Below are positions 1 through 7,559 of a DNA stretch of 64,000 nucleotides, piece by piece (position 1 is the first letter of the stretch; each line of letters begins with the position of its first letter). Made by a program: the position numbers and the translations under genes. The notes beneath the pieces were generated by a model. The model made no database searches, was not told the DNA's origin, and was given only the letters and a program-made list of their open reading frames with translations. Location of the stretch: assembly GCF_001612885.1 (NCBI RefSeq), contig NZ_BDBH01000001.1:558001-622000 (forward strand), in the 5' to 3' direction. The stretch comes from Nocardia harenae NBRC 108248. Its GTDB lineage: Bacteria; Actinomycetota; Actinomycetes; Mycobacteriales; Mycobacteriaceae.

Positions 1-170
1 CCGTTCTGGTCGTTACGGGCTCTATGCCAACTTTGACCGAGGTCAAGAGCTTTCTCACCGAGCGGGGGCTCGCTACCTACAAGTTGCCGGATGTGCTCCG
101 GCAGGCGGACAGGTTGCCGGTTACGGCGGTGGGGAAGATCGACAAGAAGGTGCTTCGCGAGCAGGGTTGA
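1..170 (+). CDS. nbtT: Salicyl-/2,3-dihydroxybenzoate-AMP ligase, C-terminal end (partial)
   Basis: Only the last 55 codons are inside the window, read in the frame starting at base 3 and ending at TGA 168-170. The visible text contains YKLPDVLRQADRLPVT followed by VGKIDKKVLRE, which is the C-terminal subdomain signature of aryl-acid adenylating enzymes; the lysine of GKIDKK is the residue that contacts the acyl-adenylate in the adenylation conformation. Such enzymes (EntE, DhbE, MbtA, NbtT) activate salicylate or dihydroxybenzoate for siderophore assembly. The salicylate synthase at 3577-4884 supports a nocobactin/mycobactin role. Substrate and symbol are inferred from that context; the specificity-determining part is outside the window. 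The stop abuts, without a gap, the stop of the convergent gene. Confidence 0.75.
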   Translation, partial: VLVVTGSMPTLTEVKSFLTERGLATYKLPDVLRQADRLPVTAVGKIDKKVLREQG

Positions 171-650
171 TCACGCGCGGTCTGCACCGGCGGGCCACAC
201 CACGTCGACCGGGACTCCACGCTCGCGAGCGAGCGCGACGACCGATCCGGTGCCGCCCGCCTGCCCGGTGTCCCCGTCCCAGACCGCGACGAGCCGGTCC
301 ACGGTGCCGAGCACGGCTTCGTTCGCGGCTTCGTACGCTTCGCGGCCCGCATCCTCGAAGTCCATCACCCGGATGGCGGTGGCCCGCGTGGTGAGGTCGT
401 CGAACTCGGCGGCGTGGTCAGGCTTCACCTTCGCGGATCGGTAGTTCCGTGACGGCAGAACGACTTCCAACCGCGCGCCGGAGTCGAGCACGGCGCGGGC
501 GAAGACGCTGTCGGCTCCGCGTGCGATACAGCTGACGCCGACCAGCTCACCGGGCTCGTGCTCGGCGAGCAGGGTGCGCACGGCGGTGTAGACCGCGGTA
601 GCGGTGACGTCGGTGATGTTCATGTGGCCGGTCACGCCGATCCGCACCAT
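171..650 (-). CDS. SLOG-like (LOG/DprA-fold) nucleotide-binding protein
   Basis: A 159-residue protein with a Rossmann-like pattern: beta strand VRIGVTGHMNIT, then CIARGADSVFARAVLDSGA, VVLPS, and late DRLVAVWDG followed by GGTGSVVALARERGVPV. This layout (first glycine-rich turn, ARGAD helix, strand ending in a GGTG loop) is that of the SLOG superfamily, which binds nucleotides or nucleotide-sugars and includes LOG phosphoribohydrolases and the sensor domain of Thoeris ThsA. The exact ligand cannot be told. It is the last gene of a three-gene operon, 10 bp after the 2H phosphoesterase, with a good GGGGAG ribosome site. Its stop is directly adjacent to that of the convergent AMP ligase. The pairing with a 2H phosphoesterase suggests work on a nucleotide-derived metabolite (inference). 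Confidence 0.6.
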   Translation of the reverse strand: MVRIGVTGHMNITDVTATAVYTAVRTLLAEHEPGELVGVSCIARGADSVFARAVLDSGARLEVVLPSRNYRSAKVKPDHAAEFDDLTTRATAIRVMDFEDAGREAYEAANEAVLGTVDRLVAVWDGDTGQAGGTGSVVALARERGVPVDVVWPAGADRA

Positions 651-660
651 GGTCTCCCCT

Positions 661-1320
661 TCATCGGAGTGCCACGGAGGTGACTTCGCGCCACTCGTAC
701 CGGCCGTGGTCCCGGTTCAGTTCGATGAGCGACACCTCCGAAACCACATCGCTGATCGTGTAGCCGTCGAGCCGCTCGGCTTCCAGTTTCGCGCGCAGTT
801 CCTCGATCGGTACGATGCCGGTCGAATAGCTGACCGTGAGGTGGGGGCGGAAGGCAGCGCCCTGCTCCGGGACATTCGGCGCTCTCCAGACCTCGGCGAT
901 GGCAGTCCGCAGTCGATCGCGGACCGCTCGGAGCGGGTCGGGATCAGCGATCGGGAGTTGGATGGTCTCGGCGTCGACAATCGGCGGGCCGATGGTGATG
1001 GTGAATCGAGGCAGCTCGCCAAGGTTGCGCCGGGTGGCATCGACGATCCGATCCACGTCGGACCTCGGCACGGCGTCGGTGAACCCGATTCCCTGCACGG
1101 TGATGTGAAGCCCATCGGCGCCCACGGGTTCCATGGTGGGCACCGCCGAGAGCGGCTGCGCGAAAACGTCACTCAGCTTCCGGACCGGTGACGCTGGTGG
1201 AAAGGTGATGTGCCAGGTGTAGAACGATTTCCCGACAGACCATCCGGGCCGCCACCACCAGTGGTCACGGGTAACCGCGTGCTCGTCGTGCGAGGTCCCC
1301 TCGATCGCCATCCTGCTCAT
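661..1320 (-). CDS. 2'-5' RNA ligase-like 2H phosphoesterase
   Basis: A 219-residue protein with the two HxT/S motifs of the 2H phosphoesterase superfamily: HITVQGIGF in the first half and HLTVSYS in the second, about 85 residues apart. Both histidines and the following hydroxyl residues are present, so it should be catalytically competent. Family members hydrolyse or form 2'-5' or 2',3'-cyclic phosphodiester bonds in RNA ends, ADP-ribose cyclic phosphate or oligonucleotide signals; the substrate here is unknown. The start chosen is ATG 1320, whose A overlaps the upstream stop (ATGA), implying translational coupling to the regulator remnant. An alternative is ATG 1311. The SLOG gene follows after 10 bp. 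Confidence 0.72.
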   Translation of the reverse strand: MSRMAIEGTSHDEHAVTRDHWWWRPGWSVGKSFYTWHITFPPASPVRKLSDVFAQPLSAVPTMEPVGADGLHITVQGIGFTDAVPRSDVDRIVDATRRNLGELPRFTITIGPPIVDAETIQLPIADPDPLRAVRDRLRTAIAEVWRAPNVPEQGAAFRPHLTVSYSTGIVPIEELRAKLEAERLDGYTISDVVSEVSLIELNRDHGRYEWREVTSVALR

Positions 1321-2401
1321 CCCATCCCGCCCGACAGCATCGGAAGCGTCCCGGTTCGCGGTGCCCGACAGAAGTCGGCCGCGCACTCCACAACCCCCCG
1401 CGCGTCAGCACCGACGATGTCGCGCGCCATCCACGCTATCTCCTCGACCCGCTGCGCGAGCGGTCCGACCCGGTGTTCGGCCGGAGTCGTCCCGACGAGG
1501 TGTTCAAGCTGGTCCCGGGCCACATCGAGGTTGCCGAGCGCCACATGCGCCTTGATCTCCTGGCACCGCACCATGCGCTCGGAGCCGACGTTGCGGCGGT
1601 CGCTCGGAGTCCGCGCGTACCCCTGCACCGCTGCGGTGGCGAACTCGAGCGAGCGGGCCGGGTCTACCTGGGTGAGGCTCATATCCGCCCACAACCCACC
1701 CGCACGCTCCACCGAGCAGGAGAACGGCCCGGCGAGCACATCGAGGCTCGGGTTCTTGCCCACCGCCGCCCCGAGGTCGACGGCGCGATCCCGCGCAGAG
1801 GCAGCGCCCCTCCCATCACCGGCGTGCGCAAGGTCGAGCGCGAGTGCGCTGGACAGGAACAGCGCCGCCGTGCCATCGGTGGCGTATTGCAATCCATCTC
1901 GGGCGTACTCGGCGGCCGTCAGATAGTCCTCGCGCCAGAACGACGATGTGTGCTGGGAGGCGCGACCACCGTGCTGCGATCGAATAGGGGCCGAGTCGGC
2001 TCCTTCAGATACGACCGCGATACCGAGCGCAGTTCGTCACGCATGCCCGCGATGGTCAGCGGCCCGGTGTTGCTGGCCTCGGCCCAGTTCAGCAGCGCAG
2101 CGGATCGATTCGCCGAATCCGCGACCGGGTCGATGATCTGTGCCGGAGGATTCGGCGTCGTCGGAGAAGTCCGCCCCCGGAGACTCCAGTGGAACCGGCT
2201 CACGATGCCGTCATCGGCCTCGGCGAGCACCTTGTCCAACAGGCGACGGCTCGCCGCGTGCATCGACGTCGTGGTCCCGCTCTCCCACAGCGCCAAAGTG
2301 CGCTTCGAAACTCCGACCGTGCGCGCGAACTCCGCCCTGCTGCGCCGCATCGCCTCGCGCAGAGCGACCACGGCATCCGCATTCCACTCGACTTCGACCA
2401 T
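1317..2401 (-). pseudogene. XRE-family regulator with TPR-like C-terminal domain, disrupted
   Basis: The N-terminal part (ATG 2401, preceded by AGGGGG) has a helix-turn-helix of the XRE type: RAEFARTVGVSKRTLALWESG. That frame ends in a stop at 1919. A second frame, open from about 1975 down to the TGA at 1317-1319, carries the helical repeat half: FWREDYLTAAEYARDGLQYA ... SERMVRCQEIKAHVALG. Actinobacterial XRE/TPR regulators of about 400 residues normally have both parts in one frame, with some 80 residues between them that I cannot find here (recalled family layout). I read this as an internal deletion plus frameshift near 1945-1975. The downstream half could still be made if a start near 1892 is used, and its stop overlaps the start of the 2H phosphoesterase. 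Confidence 0.65.
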
Positions 2402-2549
2402 CGTTCGCGCCCCCTGATCGCCTCCCGATTCGTTCAGGAAGCTACCCCTTTTGAGCCGACTCGGCACTGTTTCCCCACCACCGTCCACGTGACGCTCGAA
2501 TCAGCTCGTCGGCGGTTTCGCCGGCGTGTGTGAATCCGAGGGGAGAGCA

Positions 2550-2726
2550 ATGGTGGGCCAGCCGGACGACGCCGAGAGAGCGTGCACCTATCGGTGCACC
2601 GAGCTGCCCCCGGCACTACAGCGCTGGGACGCGTCGAGCGTGCTCACCCGGCACGCGGGCCACGATCCCGCGCGTTGCCTGCCCTACGCCGCCGCGCTCG
2701 CCCGCCTGTCCACCCCGCTGCCGTGA
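2550..2726 (+). CDS. Small hypothetical protein upstream of DUF4254 gene
   Basis: A 58-residue ORF (MVGQPDDAERACTYRCTEL...) with a strong GGGGAG ribosome site seven bases before the ATG. It contains three cysteines and no membrane segment. It diverges from the XRE regulator remnant (about 150 bp between starts) and its stop TGA overlaps the GTG start of the next gene, so the two are translationally coupled. I do not recognise a family. It could be a partner of the DUF4254 protein or a translational leader. Confidence 0.5.
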   Translation: MVGQPDDAERACTYRCTELPPALQRWDASSVLTRHAGHDPARCLPYAAALARLSTPLP

Positions 2727-3166
2727 CTCCCACCCTGCCGCACTGGCGCGAACTCACCGCGGCATTCCGCTTTCCGACTTACCGGAACGACACCGCGCTG
2801 TTGAAGCGGGCCCGCATGCTGGCAACGGTGCACCGCGTCCGCGAGGTCTACCCCGGACGCAGCGCGACCTTCGAGGCCGGCCGCACCGCGCTGCGCCGGC
2901 AAATCGCGGACTGGATCACCGAGCACACCGATGCCGCCCCCGACGCCGCCATCGCGTGCGCGACCGTCATCGACGCCATGGCATCCGCGCACGTCGCCGC
3001 CGAGCGGCTGCTGCAGACCGACCCACCGCCCAGCGCCGAGCAGCTTCATGCTGCGTGGTCCGACGTCGGCTACCTCGCCACACAGTGGGCAGACCTGGTT
3101 GCCGAAGTGATCGACGGACAACGCCCATTGCCACGCCTCTCGCCCGGCGCCCCACGGCGCGCATAG
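2723..3166 (+). CDS. DUF4254-like protein
   Basis: A 147-residue, mainly helical protein starting at GTG 2723, which overlaps the upstream stop (GTGA). The text ATVHRVREVYPG ... FEAGRTALRRQIADWITEH ... VIDAMASAHVAAERLL ... AWSDVGYLATQWADLVAEVIDG fits the actinobacterial DUF4254 family, which is frequent in Nocardia and has no established function. Residues 35-60 carry the basic helix followed by the conserved Trp-Ile/Val that marks the family. No signal peptide or membrane segment is visible. A hairpin terminator follows at 3225-3256. Confidence 0.55.
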   Translation: MTPTLPHWRELTAAFRFPTYRNDTALLKRARMLATVHRVREVYPGRSATFEAGRTALRRQIADWITEHTDAAPDAAIACATVIDAMASAHVAAERLLQTDPPPSAEQLHAAWSDVGYLATQWADLVAEVIDGQRPLPRLSPGAPRRA

Positions 3167-3224
3167 CTCGGCGACCCGCGCGGCTCTGACATCGAGAGAA
3201 GCGGAGTACTACTCTTGTCGGTGC

Positions 3225-3256
3225 AGACCCCCCCACACCTGTGGATCAGGGGGTCT
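3225..3256 (+). terminator. Hairpin terminator after the DUF4254 gene
   Basis: Arms AGACCCCC (3225-3232) and GGGGGTCT (3249-3256) pair perfectly, and an inner CCAC/GTGG pair extends the stem. A T-rich stretch (CGCTGTTTCTC) follows on the + strand. It lies between the DUF4254 gene and the convergent DUF3800 remnant, so it can serve the former. Confidence 0.6.
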
Positions 3257-3272
3257 CGCTGTTTCTCAGGGC

Positions 3273-3521
3273 TTATAGCTCCCGGGGCTCGCGTCGCGGA
3301 TCACGCTCGGACAGGTAGTCCCTGTACCACTGACCCGCGAACTCGTTCTTCGGGTGTCGACCAATCGTCGCGTTGGCCGTCCATGCCACGAGATCGGCCA
3401 TCTGAATCAGCTGCGAACTGGACGAGTCGATGTGAATGGCGTCCTCGATGACGCGCCGCTGCGCCAGCGCGAGCCCGCGATGGGTCGTCCGGTAGGAGCT
3501 GTCGGTGCCGTCGCCGTCCAT
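3273..3521 (-). pseudogene. DUF3800 domain protein, C-terminal remnant
   Basis: Eighty-two residues read as the C-terminal third of a DUF3800 protein: [20 protein letters not shown], then IDSSSSQLIQMADLVAWTAN and a WYRDYL end. DUF3800 proteins are RNase-H-like and normally about 200-250 residues, with catalytic acidic residues near the N-terminus; that part is missing. The frame stays open for some codons upstream (to about 3570) but runs straight into the 3' end of the salicylate synthase, so there is no room for the rest. It is most likely a remnant left by a deletion or insertion at the island edge. Any expressed product would lack the first catalytic aspartate. Confidence 0.6.
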
Positions 3522-3576
3522 TGCAGCCGACTCCCGGCGACCATCGGCCGCCGGGCATCGGAGGAACGCGAAAGGG

Positions 3577-4884
3577 CTACCCCTTCACCACATACGGCGC
3601 GACACTGCTCAACTTCTCGCAGGTCTCCTCGAACTCCCGCTCCGGCCGCGACTGCCCGACAATCCCCGCCCCGGCCCGCAACCACGCCCCCTCGGTCGTC
3701 TGGTAGACAGCGCGCAGAACAAGCGTCGCCTCCAACGCCCCGGTGCCGGAAACAGTCACCACCGCACCGGAATACAGCCCACGCGGATCGTGATCGAGCC
3801 GGAAGACCGAGTCGACACCCTCGCGCTTCGGAATACCGGAAGCGGTGACCGACGGGAACAGCACCTCGAGCGCATCCCATGGGGTGCGATCGTCGGCGAG
3901 CGTGCCACGCACGGTGGAGGCCAGGTGCTGCACACTCCCCCGCTCCCGCACCGCCATGAAATCGGAGACGGCGGTGGTCCCCGGCTCGGCCAACGCGGCG
4001 ATCTCGGCGAACGAGGTCTGCACGGACATGGCGTGCTCGACGATCTCCTTGGGATCGGCGAGCAGCTCGGCCTTGGTGGCGGCGTCCACATCGGCCCCAC
4101 GCCCGAAGGCGCGGGTACCGGCCAGCGGCTCGGTGGTGACGACCCGCTCGTCATCGACGGCGACCACCAGCTCGGGGCTGAAACCGGCCGCCTCCAGCCC
4201 GCCGAGCCGGAGCAGGAAGGAGCGGGCGGGGGTGTTGCCCGCGCGGCCGAGGCGGTAGGTGGCGGGCACGTCGACCACGAAGGGCAGGTCGACCTTCCGG
4301 GACAGAATCACCTTCTGATAGCGCCCGGCATTGATCTCACCGACCGCCTCGGCGACCCGGTCCCGGTACCCGGTGGGGTCGAGCCGGATCTCGGCGGGGG
4401 TGGCCGCGGGCGCATCGTCGTCCTCGGTGATGAGCGCGAGAATCGCCTCGGCCTCCTCGGCGGTGGCGCCGCTGACGGCGTGCCCGGCGGCGTTCATCCG
4501 CACCTCGATGCGCGGGATCATGAGGTGCGCCAGGGTGGTCCGCGCGGGGACGTGCGCGACGGCGTCCAGCGCCCAGGCGCAGAACTCGAAGCCGATCCAG
4601 CCGTAGGCGTTCCGCCCGCCGAGCGGCAGCCGGGCCAGCGCCCGGTCCAGCACGGCGGCGGGGCGGCCGGACCACGCCTCGGCGCTCGTCTCGCCCTGCC
4701 AGGAGACCCGCAGTTCGTCGACGTCGAGCTCGATCCCGCCGATGGGATCGGCGGCGAACACCCATTCACCCTGGCGTTCGTAGATCACGTACTCGCCGAA
4801 GCGATCCGCCCCGGCGAGGCGTGACATCGCTGCCGCCGGATCGGTTACCAGCTCCGCGCGCACGCGCTCGTCCGTTGTCGACAA
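3577..4884 (-). CDS. nbtS: Salicylate synthase (chorismate-utilising, MbtI/NbtS type)
   Basis: A 435-residue enzyme of the anthranilate-synthase-component-I fold that converts chorismate through isochorismate to salicylate, the starter of nocobactin and mycobactin siderophores. Visible signatures are GFSPELVVAV, TTEPLAGTRAFGRG, DPKEIVEHAM, LFPSVTASGIPKREG and AGAGIVGQS, covering chorismate- and Mg-binding residues. The start is TTG 4884, chosen because GGAGGA lies six bases upstream. Two IdeR-like operators at 4894-4941 overlap the promoter region, which predicts repression by iron. A matching aryl-AMP ligase ends at base 170. In Nocardia farcinica nbtS and nbtT sit together away from the main nbt cluster (established knowledge); here an island of about 3.4 kb separates them. 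Confidence 0.9.
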   Translation of the reverse strand: MSTTDERVRAELVTDPAAAMSRLAGADRFGEYVIYERQGEWVFAADPIGGIELDVDELRVSWQGETSAEAWSGRPAAVLDRALARLPLGGRNAYGWIGFEFCAWALDAVAHVPARTTLAHLMIPRIEVRMNAAGHAVSGATAEEAEAILALITEDDDAPAATPAEIRLDPTGYRDRVAEAVGEINAGRYQKVILSRKVDLPFVVDVPATYRLGRAGNTPARSFLLRLGGLEAAGFSPELVVAVDDERVVTTEPLAGTRAFGRGADVDAATKAELLADPKEIVEHAMSVQTSFAEIAALAEPGTTAVSDFMAVRERGSVQHLASTVRGTLADDRTPWDALEVLFPSVTASGIPKREGVDSVFRLDHDPRGLYSGAVVTVSGTGALEATLVLRAVYQTTEGAWLRAGAGIVGQSRPEREFEETCEKLSSVAPYVVKG

Positions 4885-4893
4885 CGATCCTCC

Positions 4894-4912
4894 AAAGGTA
4901 AAGCTGACCTAA
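4894..4912. promoter_or_regulatory. IdeR-type iron box 1
   Basis: AAAGGTAAAGCTGACCTAA matches the IdeR/DmdR1 consensus TTAGGTTAGGCTAACCTAA at 14 of 19 positions by hand count. It sits 10 bp upstream of the salicylate synthase start, where bound repressor would block transcription or elongation. Confidence 0.65.
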
Positions 4913-4922
4913 CTACGGGAGG

Positions 4923-4941
4923 TAAGGTTAGCATTACCTGG
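4923..4941. promoter_or_regulatory. IdeR-type iron box 2
   Basis: TAAGGTTAGCATTACCTGG matches the same 19-bp consensus at 13 positions. Its centre is 29 bp from that of box 1, so the two sites lie about three helical turns apart on one face of the DNA. The plsB gene starts 130 bp away on the other side; whether it is affected is unknown. Confidence 0.65.
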
Positions 4942-5072
4942 CCTTACGCGGGCTGGTGCCGCAACCCACATCTCCGCCGGACCGAATCGGATCCGACCCG
5001 CTGCCCGACTTTCCTGCGCGGATCGCGCGACGGGGCTTGAATAGGGAGGTCGTTCAACGCGGAGGGACCGGC

Positions 5073-7559
5073 ATGATCGAGGACAGCGGCAGCACCGGCG
5101 GTGCCACCATCGTGCCCGCTACCCGGGAGGCACCGGGAGCGCCCGCCTCGGTGGTGGCGCTGGTGGACTCGGCCTCGGCGGTGGAGCGCGAGCTGATCGG
5201 TGAGTGGATCGCGGCGGGCGGGCTGGCCGCGGAGTCGGGCAGCGCGGCGCCGGTCACCCAGATCGACCTGGACGCGGGCGCCATCGCGACCCGGCTGGCC
5301 GGGCGCAGGGACGATCCGCTCGTGGTGCCGGTGCGGGTGCTCTGGCTGCCGCCGGAGCGCGACGGCGTGCGCCGGGTGACCTTCGCCGACCTCGCGTTGC
5401 TCACCAATCCGCGCAAACCGAACCGGCTGATCCAGCGCAAGCTGCTCGGCCGCTCGCCGGAGCGGCACCGGGTGCTCACCGGGCAGCCCGCGTACCTGAG
5501 CGAGCTGCGGCTGAACAACCCGGAGGCGGCCGCGCTGCACCGCACCGGCCAGGCCGAGCCGTTCGCCCGCGCGGTGGTACGCGCGGCGGTGGTCGCGCTG
5601 GAGCGCGCCGAGCGCTCGGTGATCGGCGACCGGTACAAGGTGCCGCAGCTGGTGGCCGAGGAGATCCTCGACTCCCCCGACTTCCTGCGCAGGCTGGAGG
5701 CGATCGCGGACGCCGAGGACGCCGACCCGCGCGAGGTGTACCGGCGCGCGGAGAAGGGGCTGCACGAGCTGGTCGCGGCGCAGAGCAGGCTGGTCTCCGA
5801 CCTGTTCACCCAGGCCATGCGGCCGGTGCACGCCTCCACCTGGAAAGTCGACTCGGACGATTCCGGGCTGGCCGGGCTGCGCGACCTGAACCGCCGCTAC
5901 CCGCTGGTCTTCCTGCCCTCGCACCGCTCCTACGTGGACGCCTTCGTACTCGGCGACGTGCTGGCGCGCAACGACTTCCCGCCCAACCACGTGATCGGCG
6001 GGGCGAACCTGAGCTTCTGGCCGATGGGGCCGATCGCGCGCCGCACCGGCACCGTCTTCATCCGGCGCAGCTTCGGCGACGACGAGGTGTACAAGGCGGT
6101 GGTCGAGGAGTACTTCGCCTACCTGCTCAGCAAGCGCTTCAATATGGAGTGGTACTTCGAGGGCGGCCGCACCCGCACCGGCAAGCTCCGGCCGCCGCGG
6201 TACGGGCTGCTCAATTACCTGGCCGCCGCGGTGCGCGCGGACCGCGTCGAGGACGTGCTGCTGGTCCCGGTCTCGATCACCTACGAGCGGCTGAACGAAC
6301 TCGGCGCCATCGCCACCGAGCAGGTCGGCGGCGCCAAGAAGGCGGAGGGGCTGGGCTGGCTGGCCCGCTACATCCGCAACCAGCAGCACTCGGCCGGGCA
6401 CGTCTACGTGCGCTTCGGCCAGCCGCTCTCGGCGCGCGACCGGCTGGCCGCGCACGGCGATCCGCTGCACAAACCGCCGGTCACCATCCCGCTGCGCAGC
6501 AGCAACGGCAGCGCGGCCGAGCCCGACCCGGCGCACGCCGAGCGGGAGGAGAAAGAGCGGCGGGCGGTGCAGCGGCTCGCCTTCGAGGTCGCGGTCGGCA
6601 TCAACAACGTCACCCCGATCACGGTGAACGCGCTGGCCACGCTGGCGCTGCTCGGCGTGCAGGAGCGGGCGCTCACGCTCGGCGAGGTGCGGGCGCTGCT
6701 GGCGCCGGTGCTGGACTACATCGTGACCCGCGACCTGCCGCGCGGCGAGCTCGGCGCGCTGCGCGACGAGGCCAGCCTCGCCATCGTGCTGGAGCAGCTC
6801 TCGCTGGCCAGGGTGGTGACGGTGTACCGGGGCGGGCTGGAGCCGGTGTACTCGATCGAGAGCGGCGCGCACCTGGAGGCGGCGTTCTACCGCAACAGCG
6901 CGGTGCACTGGTTCGTCAATCGCGCCATCCTGGAGCTCGGCATCCTGGCCGCGGTGACCGCGGACGCCGACCCGCCGCCCTCCGAGGAGCCGGACCCGCT
7001 CAACGCGGGCTGGGACGAGGCCTTCCGGCTGCGCGACCAGCTGAAGTTCGACTTCTTCTTCCCGGAGCGCACGGAGTTCTCCGACCAGCTCACCGCGGAG
7101 ATGCTGCTGGTGGACCCGGACTGGCGCAGCAGGCCGCGCAGCACCCGCGGCCGGGACGTGCTCGGCAGGCTCACCGCGTCCGGCTTCATGATGGCGCATC
7201 GGGTGCTGCGCGCCTTCTTCGACGCGCAACTGGTGGTGGCGGAGCGGCTCGCCGCCCGCGATCCCGGTGTCGCGGTGGACCGCAAGGAGCTGGTGGCGGA
7301 GTGCGTCGCGGTGGGCAAGCAGATGCTGCTGCAGCAGCGGCTGTACAGCCCGGAGTCGGTCTCCACCGAGCTCTTCGGCACCGCGCTCAAGCTCGCGGAC
7401 AATCGGGGGTTGCTCGGCCCGGCCGACGGCGCGGAGGCCAGGGCCGATCTGGCGGTGCGGCGCGAGGAGTTCGCCGCGCGGCTGCGCATCCTCGGCGCGC
7501 GGATCGCCCAGGCGGCGGCGCTCGACCCGTCCAACCGCGCCTCCCTGGACCGGCGATGA
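5073..7559 (+). CDS. plsB: Glycerol-3-phosphate 1-O-acyltransferase
   Basis: An 828-residue membrane-associated enzyme that transfers an acyl chain to sn-glycerol-3-phosphate, the first step of phospholipid and triacylglycerol synthesis. The four acyltransferase blocks are clear: HRSYVD (HX4D catalytic motif, about residue 283), GGANLSFWPMG, FIRRSFGDDEVY and EGGRTRTGKL (about residue 362). Length fits PlsB rather than the short PlsY/PlsX type. ATG 5073 is preferred over upstream in-frame starts because GGAGGGA precedes it by five bases. The stop overlaps the ATG of the next acyltransferase (ATGA), so both acylation steps are probably translated together. Confidence 0.93.
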   Translation: MIEDSGSTGGATIVPATREAPGAPASVVALVDSASAVERELIGEWIAAGGLAAESGSAAPVTQIDLDAGAIATRLAGRRDDPLVVPVRVLWLPPERDGVRRVTFADLALLTNPRKPNRLIQRKLLGRSPERHRVLTGQPAYLSELRLNNPEAAALHRTGQAEPFARAVVRAAVVALERAERSVIGDRYKVPQLVAEEILDSPDFLRRLEAIADAEDADPREVYRRAEKGLHELVAAQSRLVSDLFTQAMRPVHASTWKVDSDDSGLAGLRDLNRRYPLVFLPSHRSYVDAFVLGDVLARNDFPPNHVIGGANLSFWPMGPIARRTGTVFIRRSFGDDEVYKAVVEEYFAYLLSKRFNMEWYFEGGRTRTGKLRPPRYGLLNYLAAAVRADRVEDVLLVPVSITYERLNELGAIATEQVGGAKKAEGLGWLARYIRNQQHSAGHVYVRFGQPLSARDRLAAHGDPLHKPPVTIPLRSSNGSAAEPDPAHAEREEKERRAVQRLAFEVAVGINNVTPITVNALATLALLGVQERALTLGEVRALLAPVLDYIVTRDLPRGELGALRDEASLAIVLEQLSLARVVTVYRGGLEPVYSIESGAHLEAAFYRNSAVHWFVNRAILELGILAAVTADADPPPSEEPDPLNAGWDEAFRLRDQLKFDFFFPERTEFSDQLTAEMLLVDPDWRSRPRSTRGRDVLGRLTASGFMMAHRVLRAFFDAQLVVAERLAARDPGVAVDRKELVAECVAVGKQMLLQQRLYSPESVSTELFGTALKLADNRGLLGPADGAEARADLAVRREEFAARLRILGARIAQAAALDPSNRASLDRR

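Noticed and set aside
171..1320. Complete Thoeris or CBASS defence system
   Set aside because: No TIR, SIR2, cyclase or effector gene is present; only a SLOG and a 2H domain are seen.
4944..7229. Long open frame (761 codons) on the strand opposite plsB
   Set aside because: It is the antisense shadow of a gene with high third-position G+C; composition is Arg/His/Gly/Val-rich without any family motif.
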